NCBI GenBank assembly: GCA_031761405.1
Contig: JASEVX010000098.1
Location: 434,001-498,000, forward strand
Length of the DNA stretch: 64,000 nucleotides
Direction of reading: 5' to 3'
Origin: Serripes groenlandicus
Lineage: Eukaryota; Mollusca; Bivalvia; Cardiida; Cardiidae
Shown piece after piece: positions 54,322-64,000 of this stretch. Under the pieces are notes generated by a model that was not told where the DNA came from, searched no databases, and saw nothing but the letters and a program-made list of their open reading frames with translations. The position numbers and the translations under genes are program-made. Numbering within the stretch: position 1 is the stretch's first letter; each line of letters opens with the position of its first letter.

Positions 54322-55624
54322 TATATTGCATTGCTGAAACCGTCATTATGTGAACCTATATACGTATGCCAACATGATTTGACACTTTAATTCAAGTTTA
54401 CCTAGGAATCTGACCTCAACACTATATATAATTGGCCCTGCTACAAAGAAGTTTATTGTAGAAGGATGTATACAACATGCATTACAATATGTACAGATTG
54501 ATCGTCCGCTTAATATATAAGTTTAGATACACTATCAGCATTATACAATTCAATGATTACGCTATACGTAAATTAATGCTCTTGTTCCGCCCGATTGACA
54601 TCAAAGCTGAGCAGTATTGCACAACACTGAACAACTCATTGTGCGCTGTATACACCTATACATGTAAATGCATGATGTCGTCTGCTACTTGTATATTGTG
54701 CAAAGGCTATAAATAACTCAACTGGTTTAATCCGTCGTCGTATACCATAGGAAGCGTTACACTGATTCTGATTCTTCACTAAACAAACATGACTGAAGTA
54801 ACACTACTTACTACTCTCGTCATGTAACTGAACGCGAAAACATACTGTTTTAAAACATGTTTAACCAAACAATAGCACTAAGTAAACGTGTTCTCTATGA
54901 TCATACCATGACAATGCCATTTTTTAACAAAGGCACAACATTTTAATAGTATCCGAATGTGCATATCAATTGACCATTGCATTAGTTTGATCCATTGAAG
55001 AAAAATCCCTGTTGCCTGACAAAACATATGTTAGTAATATATGAACAGTGCAGATCTTAAACACAGTGTGCGGATGTGCTGGCTGATCTGGACAGTCACT
55101 GTTCACACAAGTCAACGTGTTCATTTATCCATGGGAGGGATATCATTTTATATACATATAACATTTTACATACATATAACATTTTACTTCTGTATGTTTT
55201 ACGTAACTACACAATTACGTTATCCTTGCCCATATGCAGATGCTGTCGAAACCTTTGTTTGCAGCCTATTTTTGAAAAACATTGTGGCAATAGACTAACA
55301 TATTTATAATGAACAAATTCTCCTTTTACTGCAATATTGCTTACTTTATTTTATACGTGTTAATTCATTTATTGAGTGTTCCGTATGTTTTAAAAATGTG
55401 TTTCATGTCGTCTGTTGCAACAGTGTTGTATATGGGAAAGGGTTAATAAACACATCTATAGATATATACAAATATAGGAAAATATAAAAACTGCGAATAT
55501 AAATACGGAGAGAAATAAAAGCTGAGATATGAGTATTACTTCTGTAATATATTTGTATTTCTTAATCAATTTACAGTACAAGTACAACATTAAGTAAATA
55601 ACGCTCATCCGGTTTCAGCGATCA
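54322..55624. other. No gene; MITE remnants near 55045-55100 and 55270-55440
   Basis: 'gtgtgcggatgtgctggctg' with 'atctggacag' recalls the interior of the palindromic MITE. 'cattgtggcaatagac' and 'catgtcgtctgttgcaacag' recall the short MITE at 7821. Frames at 54477-54716 and 55041-55309 have no supporting motif. Confidence 0.4.
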
Positions 55625-58398
55625 GTTCTCTGTGTACATTTATACTTAATGTAGCGTTCACAAGTACATGTATACATATTACACTTAATGTAGCGTTCAC
55701 AAGTACATGTACACATATTACACTTAATGTTTGCGTTCACATGTACATGTACACATATTACACTTAATGTAGCGTTCACAAGTACATATATACATATTAC
55801 ACTTAAAGTAGCGTTCACAAGTACATATATACATATAACACTTACCGTAGCGTTCACAGGTACATGTATATATATTACACTTATCGTAGCGTTCACAAGT
55901 ACATGTATACATATTACACTTACCGTAGCGTTTACAAGTACATGTATACATATTACAATTAATGTAGCGTTCACAAGTACATATATACATATTACACTTA
56001 CCGTAGCGTTCACACGAACATGTTTACATATTACACTTACCGTAGCGTTCACAAGTACATGTACACATATTACACATTTAATATATTCATTCAGATAAAG
56101 CTATAAGTCTTACTCGTATTACTGTACCGTTCACAAGTACATGTGTACATATTACACTTACTGTAGCGTTCACAAGTACATGTATACATATTACACTTAC
56201 CGTAGCGTTTACAAGTACATGTATACATATTACACTTACCGTAGCGTTTACAAGTACATGTGTACATATTACACTTACCGTAGCATTCACAAGTACATGT
56301 GTACATATTACACTTACCGTAGCGTTTACAAGTACATGTGTACATATTACACTTACTGTAGCGTTCACAAGTACATGTGTACATATTACACTTACCGTAG
56401 CGTTTACAAGTACATGTGTACATATTACACTTACTGTAGCGTTCACAAGTACATGTGTACATATTACACTTACTGTAGCGTTCACAAGTACATGTATACA
56501 TATTACACTTACCGTAGCGTTTACAAGTACATATATACATATTACACTTACCGTAGCGTTTACAAGTACATGTAAACATATTACACTTACTGTACCGTTC
56601 ACAGGTACATGTATACATATTACACTTACTGTACCGTTCACAGGGTCATGTATACATATTACACTTACTGTACCGTTCACAAGTACATGTAAACATATTA
56701 CACTTACTGTAGCGTTTACAAGTACATGTAAACATATTACACTTACCGTAGCGTTCACAGGTACATGTATACATATTACACTTACCGTAGCGTTCACAAG
56801 TACATGTATACATATTACACTTACCGTAGCGTTCACAAGTACATGTATACATATTACACTTAATGTAGCGTTCACAAGTAAATATATACATATTACACTT
56901 ACCGTAGCGTTCACAAGTACATGTATACATATTACACTTAATGTAGCGTTCACAAGTACATATATACATATTACACTTACCGTAGCGTTCACACGAACAT
57001 GTTTACATATTACACTTACCGTAGCGTTCACAAGTACATGTACACATATTACACATTTAATATATTCATTCAGATAAAGCTATAAGTCTTACTCGTATTA
57101 CTGTACCGTTCACAAGTACATGTGTACATATTACACTTACTGTAGCGTTCACAAGTACATGTACACATATTACACTTACCGTAGCGTTTACAAGTACATG
57201 TAAACATATTACACTTACCGTAGCGTTCACAGGTACATGTATACATATTACACTTACCGTAGCGTTCACAAGTACATGTATACATATTACACTTACCGTA
57301 GCGTTCACAAGTACATGTATACATATTACACTTACTGTAGCGTTCACAAGTAAATATATACATATTACACTTACCGTAGCGTTCACAAGTACATGTATAC
57401 ATATTACACTTAATGTAGCGTTCACAAGTACATATATACATATTACACTTACCGTAGCGTTCACACGAACATGTTTACATATTACACTTACCGTAGCGTT
57501 CACAAGTACATGTACACATATTACACATTTAATATATTCATTCAGATAAAGCTATAAGTCTTACTCGTATTACTGTACCGTTCACAAGTACATGTGTACA
57601 TATTACACTTACTGTAGCGTTCACAAGTACATGTACACATATTACACTTACCGTAGCGTTTACAAGTACATGTAAACATATTACACTTACTGTAGCGTTC
57701 ACAAGTACATGTAAACATATTACACTTACCGTAGCGTTTACAAGTACATGTATACATATTACACTTACCGTAGCGTTCACAGGTACATGTATACATATTA
57801 CACTTACCGTAGCGTTCACAAGTACATGTATACATATTACACTTACCGTAGCGTTCACAAGTACATGTATACATATTACACTTAATGTAGCGTTCACAAG
57901 TAAATATATACATATTACACTTACCGTAGCGTTCACACGAACATGTTTACATATTACACTTACCGTAGCGTTCACAAGTACATGTACACATATTACACAT
58001 TTAATATATTCATTCAGATAAAGCTATAAGTCTTACTCGTATTACTGTACCGTTCACAAGTACATGTGTACATATTACACTTACTGTAGCGTTCACAAGT
58101 ACATGTAAACATATTACACTTACCGTAGCGTTCACAAGTACATGTACACATATTACACTTACCGTAGCGTTCACAAGTACATGTACACATATTACACTTA
58201 CCGTAGCGTTCACAAGTACATGTAAACATATTACACTTACTGTAGCGTTCACAAGTACATGTACACATATTACACTTACCGTAGCGTTCACAAGTACATG
58301 TACACATATTACATTTACCGTAGCGTTCACAAGTATATGTACACATATTACACGTTTAATATATTCATTCATATAAAGCTATAAGTCTTACTCGTAGT
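55625..58398. repeat. 39-bp satellite with a recurring 43-bp insert
   Basis: The unit is 'ttaccgtagcgttcacaagt' plus 'acatgtatacatattacac', about 70 copies. A 43-bp segment containing 'taatatattcattcagataa' and 'agctataagtcttactcgt' interrupts the array near 56074, 57053, 57525, 57997 and 58352. The intervals are 979, 472, 472 and 355 bp, that is 24, 11, 11 and 8 units plus 43. 39 bp is 13 codons, so long frames stay open on both strands. Confidence 0.96.
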
Positions 58399-58406
58399 AC
58401 TCGTAG

Positions 58407-58640
58407 GAATCCGCTGTGGTCGAGTGGTTAGCGTCGGGGATTTCGAATCCGGGTGTCCCAGGTTCGATCTCTAGTCACGGCACTACGGTCATGGTGGAGT
58501 GCCCTTGGGCAAGACACATTTTCTAGCCTAGTACTGGTTTGTTTACCAATGGATCATGAATAAGTGAACTGTCGCCGTGATATAACTGAAATAATGTTGA
58601 AATCGGCGTAAAACCCCAATAAATAAATAAATAAACGTAT
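58407..58640 (+). mobile_element. SINE family C, full length
   Basis: It begins 'ggaatccgctgtggtcgagtgg', a serine-tRNA-like head, with box B in 'ccaggttcgatctctagtc'. The body follows ('catggtggagtgcccttggg', 'ctagtactggtttgtttacc'), then 'tgtcgccgtgatataactg', 'aaaaccccaataaataaa' and a short (aaat)n tail. It lies directly at the right edge of the 39-bp array. Confidence 0.88.
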
Positions 58641-58844
58641 TACTCGTATTGTCCTTTGCGGTATATCGTCGGCTTCTCACACTGAACGTCCTTAAGGCGC
58701 AAGTACAAGTAACACCTCTAGGTAGCATACACCGAGCGTGATTAGTATAAGAAGGCCAAGTAGTATTAATTAAACAATTATGACAATCATTTAAACTCTT
58801 ACACCGTGCAGGAGTTTCTGTTAATTGCAGCTGTCACCCTTTAG

Positions 58845-59110
58845 GTCAGTCAGTAGCGACGTTGAGTGTCAATACAGGGGTTGTGTGTTCGAAACCTTGT
58901 TCCACCAATACCATTTCATATGTTTAACAAAGTCAATGCGACAGGCTTCATTCGTATTCCACAAATAAGCTAACTGTAAATGCGTAAAAAGCAACCAGTT
59001 GCTTCGGTGAACTGTTAACTGGAGTACTGGTGTGCGTTGAAAGATATGAAACATATGGAAACGTGAACTGGTCGCCGTGAAATTACTGGACATTGTTTGA
59101 AAATGGCAAA
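58845..59110 (+). mobile_element. SINE family B-like, diverged
   Basis: The head contains 'gttgtgtgttcgaaaccttg' and 'ttccaccaataccatttc', followed by 'tcaatgcgacaggcttcattcg'. The 3' part has 'gaactggtcgccgtgaaatt' and 'ttgtttgaaaatggcaaac'. Confidence 0.7.
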
Positions 59111-60534
59111 CAAAAAAAGATTCAGAAAATCCTTTGAAAGCAACTCAGATAAGGCGTTTTGGGTAAACATACTGCAATCATATTTATCTTGTTACTGCAT
59201 AGTCTTATTATTTAAGTTTCTGCCAAGCATTTGATATACAAAGCACGACAAGGTAATTATGACCTTAAGTGCAACCAGCAAAGACCAATTTCTGCCGACG
59301 CCTTCGTTCAGCCGGATCAGGGTTTTCAGTAATCGTCATCTTATATGTCTAATCGTACTGGCGTCAATCTCCAGATTATATCACAAACGCCAAACATGTT
59401 AAAACTTCGGAATCTAGGCTAACTTTGGTATGGCGTGCCATGATACACTCCTTCTCAGTTAATACAACTCGTTTAAAATAACCTTATATAAACCTTATTC
59501 TAGTTCTTTGCACACTAGCAGCGGATTTAGTCAACTGTTGATGACGTTTACAGATAGTTTGATTCGAGTTCAGAATAAAAAAAATGGAAAGGCCTTGTGA
59601 CACTCAAATTCTATTTCAGCAAAATTTTGGAATTTTTTCAAAAGTGTTGCAGACGACACAAGTTAAGCATATACACAGTTAGTTAAGGGGACGTATATAA
59701 TGTCAATTTATTCATGTTACTTTGTAACCGGACGTAAAGGGAATAACCTATACAGTGTTCTTTCAAGCGATAAGATATGGGTATCGCTTTCACAAACATC
59801 TTTTAACTACACAATGTATACAATTACATACTTTATGAAAACCGTTTCAGCTGCATTAATTTCTCACAATATGACAACAAGGGACGTTGATGGCACTCCG
59901 TGGTCAGTTTAACATCGCTTAAAGCGTACAGTATAACAGCCACGGCACTAAAATGTTCCGAAACTCGAGGGCGAGTTCCAAGTTTAGTAGGGTTGCCTGT
60001 CCGGATCAGAACGATTGAAGACATTACACGTAAGCGGTAAAGGTAGCTCAGCCGGTATATATTAATGCATATTTCTCTATGTCTTATTATACTCACTTAT
60101 AGCTTAATATATATTCTTTGTGTCTGTTCAAAATTATTATCAAACCTCGGACAAGACTTTACGTAGACTGTATAATACATTCATACAACACATCTGCAAA
60201 ATGCTGAAAGCATCTATGCAACGTTATACTACAGAAAACGGGTTTGTAAAATTATGAATAAGTTCTTCTTTTGTCAAAATGTTCACGAAACAAACACTTC
60301 TTCAGATGCATCAAACCACGTCTTCATGACGGAACGATTTATTTGAGGTAGCCAATGGGTATCAGCGGTTCGATTGATTTGTTATGCATGTTTCACATGT
60401 CTGTGGATGGACGATATAGGTTCAAATGCATATCATCAATGTATGTATATTGTACATCGTGCTTCAAGTTTTCCTGTTAAAAGTCAATTATATAAAAGTT
60501 TTGGACAAAGACAAAACATGTTTACACAGTTTCA
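59111..60534. other. No feature recognised
   Basis: AT-rich sequence. The frame at 59700-59912 starts with an ATG but has no family motif or supporting context. Confidence 0.4.
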
Positions 60535-60677
60535 ATAGCAATACGGGCTGTTAGTTCGAATTCCAGCTCGGCCAATATTCTTTCCGACGTTTGACCAAAG
60601 TCAATGCGACACGCGTCATTCGTCTTCTACCAATGGAATAACACAATTGCTCAAAACGGAGTTAAACCCCAATCAAT
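60535..60677 (+). mobile_element. SINE family B, internally deleted
   Basis: The head 'gttagttcgaattccagctcgg' then 'ccaatattctttccgacgtt' joins directly to 'aacacaattgctcaaaacgg' and the tail 'ccccaatcaatcaaa'. The body segment with 'gtgagaaagccagg' is missing. Confidence 0.75.
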
Positions 60678-61584
60678 CAAATTATCAGAACATCGGAGTA
60701 TTATATAACCTATAAATGATCATTTACATTAACGTCTGGCACACCAATTTAAAAGCGTAAATATTGACCTTAAACAAATATTCAAGATGTATTAAAATTT
60801 AAAAAAAAAGAGAATAAAGAACAATCGGTTTGTACTACTTAAAGTTACAATCCATTTGTCACAGTCATTTATTACGACAGGGGTGTTTCGTAACTCTACC
60901 CCACATACAACACATCAGCAGCAGACGACTTTAAAATTATATAAACAATGGTATAGAAAATGTTTAAATTGGAAAGTTTAATAACTGAAAATAGTTGAAA
61001 ATTCTGTGGCAAAATGGGACAATGATCTTTATGAAGAAATTCATCCTTAGACACTATATTTTCAAAAGCTATTTTCTTCGGCGGCGTCAAATAAGACTAT
61101 ATATGGGAAAGGGTTAAATATAAAATGTCACTGTGTATAGACATATGATTACTCGTGGGACGACAGTCTTTATCAATTGTAGGAGTGTACAAAATGGAGA
61201 TTGTAAAGTTGTGAACATGTGAATTGTTGAGGAAACGGATCAGAATAAGAAGAGGAAAACGAGAGGATAGGTAAGACAAATATCGATATGTTGTTTTCTG
61301 TTATGTTGATTAATTTAACACTATTTGTATTATTGTTGGTACCTGAACAGTCGGTAGAATATGTGTTTAACGTATACTCCAGACTACTAAGCATACCTTT
61401 ACCGGTTTGGTGTCGGAAATAATACTTAATCTGGTGAAATCTACGATATAACAATTTTTTGATTTTCATCCCGCATAAGCAAATATGTCATTTTGTCGAA
61501 ATTGTTTGCGTCCCAATCATATTTTTTTTGTAATGCCCGGCACATTTATGTATGATCAATACAATCCGATGTACTCCAGTGCAC
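60678..61584. other. No gene; MITE remnant at about 60905-61115
   Basis: 'catcagcagcagacgacttt' at the left and 'ctatatatgggaaagggtta' at the right, with 'ctgtggcaaaatgggaca' inside, resemble the short MITE family. The remainder is AT-rich spacer. Confidence 0.45.
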
Positions 61585-61795
61585 TTATAACACTCACTTA
61601 TAACACTCACTTATAACACTCACTTATAACACTCACTTATAACACTCACTTATAACACTCACTTATAACACTCACTTATAACACTCACGTATAACACTCA
61701 CTTATAACACTCACTTATAACACTCACTTATAACACTCAAGTATAACACTCAAGTATAACACTCACGTATAACACTCACGTATAACACTTATAAC
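61585..61795. repeat. 13-bp microsatellite
   Basis: The unit 'cacttataacact' is repeated about 16 times, with 'cacgtataacact' and 'caagtataacact' variants toward the right. Confidence 0.97.
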
Positions 61796-62014
61796 TCGTC
61801 CTTTGCTCACTGACACCTAGTCACGTTCAACTATGAAGGCTATAAATCCGCTCTGAATGGTGGAATAGTGCACTAAAGTCAGAAATAATACCCTGACTGA
61901 TGTCAGAAACGATGCGGCCTGAACATCGAAAGGCTGCAAGTTTAAATCGGCGCTATTTATATTTATTGAGGATAAACACAAACATATGACCGTTTGAAAT
62001 GTTGTTAAGGGAAT
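61796..62014. other. Spacer between arrays
   Basis: 'gaacatcgaaaggctgcaag' with 'tttaaatcggcgc' may be a decayed SINE-head fragment. Nothing else is visible. Confidence 0.35.
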
Positions 62015-63490
62015 ATATCAATTCACCACTTAATATACACATTCACCACGTAATATACACATTCACCTCGTAATGTACCCATTCACCACGTAAAATACCC
62101 ATTCACAACTTGATATACACATTCATCTCGTAATATACCCATTCACCACGTCATATATCCACTAACCACGTATTATACCCATTCACCATGTAATATACCC
62201 ATTCACCACGTAATATACCCATTCACCATGTAATATACCCATTTACCACGTAATATACCCATTCACCACGTAATATACCCATTCACCACGTAATATACCT
62301 ATTCACCATGTAATATACCCATTCACCATGTAATATACCCATTCACCATGTAATATACCCATTCACCATGTAATATACCTATTCACCAAGTAATACACTC
62401 ATTCACCACGTAATATACCCATTCAACATGTAATATACCCATTCACCACGTAATATACCTATTCACCACGTATTATACCCATTTACCACGTAATATACCT
62501 ATTCATCACGTAATATACCCATTCACAACATAATATACACATTCACCACGTAATATATCCATTCACATCTTAATATACCCATTCACCACGTAATACACTC
62601 ATTCATCACGTAATATATCCATTCACATCTTAATATACCCATTCACCACGTAATACACTCATTCACCACGTAATATACCCATTCACCACGTAATATACCC
62701 ATTCACCACGTAATACACCCATTCACCACGTAATATATCTATTCACATCTTAATATACCCATTCACCACGTAATACACTCATTCACCACGTAATATACCC
62801 ATTCACCACGTAATATATCCATTCACCACGAAATATACCCATTCACCAGATAATACACCCATTTACAACATAATATACACATTCACCACTCAATATACCC
62901 TTTCACCACTTAATATACCCATTCACCACGTAATATACCCATTCACAACATAATATACACATTCACCACGTAATATACACATTCACCACGTAATACACAC
63001 ATTCACAACATAATATACACATTCACCACGTAATATACCCATTCACCACTCAATATACCCTTTCACCACTTAATATACCCATTAACCCCGTAATATACCT
63101 ATTTACCATGTAATATACCCATTCACCACGTACTATATCCATTCATCACGTAATATACCCATTCACAACTTAATATACACATTCACCACTTAATATACCC
63201 ATTCACCACGTAATATAACCATTCACCTCGTAATATACCCATTCACCACGTATTATTCCCATTCACTACGTATTATACCCAGTCACCACGTAATATACCC
63301 ATTCACCACTTAATATACCCTTTCATCACTTCATATACCCATTTACCACGTATTATACACATTCACCACGTAATATACCCATTCACTACGTATATGTAAT
63401 ATACACATTCACCACGTAATATACCCATTCACTACGTAATATACACATTCGCCACTTACAGTAATATACACATTCACAATTTAATATATC
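62015..63490. repeat. 20-bp satellite, about 73 copies
   Basis: The unit is 'attcaccacgtaatataccc'. Point variants are frequent ('catgtaat', 'acaacataat', 'tacactc') but the 20-bp register is kept until about 63380, where insertions such as 'tatatgtaat' break it. Confidence 0.97.
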
Positions 63491-63721
63491 CATTCACTTC
63501 GTTGCATGAAATGGCCTCCACAATTTAATTTAAATACTGTTGCATGCAAACTTAAATTGCCAAACAATCGAAAAACGTAATCACAATATCTCATTTCCTC
63601 ATCTTTTCTTGCTGGATAAAGAGTCAATATGTCGTCTTTAGCAGAAATACGTTCTAAGAAAACTCGCGTTACCAATCAACGTCATACTCGAGCAGTCGTT
63701 GTCCGAAAGTCATGCATCTCA
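63491..63721. other. No feature recognised
   Basis: Short spacer. The minus-strand frame 63481-63675 has no supporting evidence. Confidence 0.35.
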
Positions 63722-63790
63722 TTGGTGTGTGAGGTGGCCGCCGTGTTATAACTTAAATTAAGTCTGAAACGACATAAAACATGTACTTCC
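63722..63790 (+). mobile_element. SINE 3' scrap
   Basis: 'gtgaggtggccgccgtgtta' with 'taacttaaattaagtctgaa' and 'acgacataaaac' resembles the common SINE 3' end. Confidence 0.45.
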
Positions 63791-63894
63791 TCATGTTCTC
63801 ACGTATTCTAAGGCGTGACATGTCGTCTTAATCAGGAACAGGGTTCAATATATATGTTCATCGTACACGAGTAATAGTGTAAAAGTCTTAACTC

Positions 63895-64000
63895 TTTCGC
63901 TGCCGAAGGCAACAAAAGGCTTTCGCAAACAATTCAGATTCAGATGAGACAGCTCGTCATGAGCTGTCTCTCCTGAACTCTGCATTATTTGCCACTTAGA
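63895..64000. mobile_element. Hairpin MITE remnant at the window edge
   Basis: 'gagacagctcgt' and 'acgagctgtctc'-like arms form a perfect hairpin at about 63946-63970 ('gagacagctcgtcatgagct' followed by 'gtctc'). An outer 'gcaaacaattcag' pairs loosely with 'ctgcattatttgc'. It is related to 8634-8745. Confidence 0.55.

Noticed and set aside
55615..58372. Long open frames on both strands (Val/Asn/Cys-rich 13-residue repeats)
   Set aside because: 39 bp is a multiple of three, so stops are absent from whole arrays in several frames at once. The composition is that of the satellite, and no flanking non-repeat coding sequence exists.

Overview
This is eukaryotic nuclear DNA, most probably from a bivalve mollusc. 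The evidence is AT-rich intergenic sequence, GT-AG introns, and many tRNA-headed SINEs ending in 'aaaacggcgttaaa..caatcaatcaa'. There are also DIRS-type and non-LTR retrotransposon remains, palindromic MITEs, a B-box/coiled-coil/beta-propeller (TRIM-like) sequence and a C-type lectin exon. The bivalve assignment is inferred from this mix of families; no host marker gene fixes the species.

The window is gene-poor and repeat-rich. About 30% of it is tandem arrays with periods of 83, 18, 85, 120, ~150, ~75, ~54, 96, 85, 23, 39, 13 and 20 bp. From left to right: an 83-bp array built on a SINE head (1-790); scattered SINEs, MITEs and minisatellites (to 9 kb); a decayed minus-strand gene with 40-residue repeats and a poly-C tract (9.3-11.2 kb); a nuclear-receptor-site-rich repeat (13.4-14.5 kb) abutting a broken DIRS retrotransposon (14.5-17.5 kb); a ~75-bp minisatellite (17.5-19.6 kb); a frameshifted TRIM-like sequence (20.4-22.1 kb); a C-type lectin exon (25.8-26.1 kb); a mariner remnant (27.8 kb); and a 6.5-kb satellite of 96-bp units (28.3-34.9 kb).

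The most informative part is 37.4-50.2 kb, a nest of mobile DNA. It holds a 5'-truncated LINE with RNase H (37.5-40.3 kb), then a 2.8-kb Foldback-like element with kilobase inverted arms and a perfect 9-bp target duplication (40,757-43,538). Next comes an apparently intact three-exon tyrosine recombinase gene (480 codons, RHRHY residues present) between two ~226-bp direct repeats that carry TATA-like motifs (43.6-46.9 kb). Two near-identical long palindromes follow, then a 2.4-kb Mutator-like (MULE) element with TIRs and a 9-bp target duplication that contains the spliced C-terminal half of a transposase (47,824-50,219).

The right third (50.2-64 kb) has no gene I can support. It holds SINEs, MITE remnants and arrays of 23, 39, 13 and 20 bp. 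The 39-bp array has an exact higher-order layout, with a 43-bp insert recurring after 24, 11, 11 and 8 units.

The only coding sequence that reads open and complete after splicing is the tyrosine recombinase. The other recognisable genes are partial or broken.
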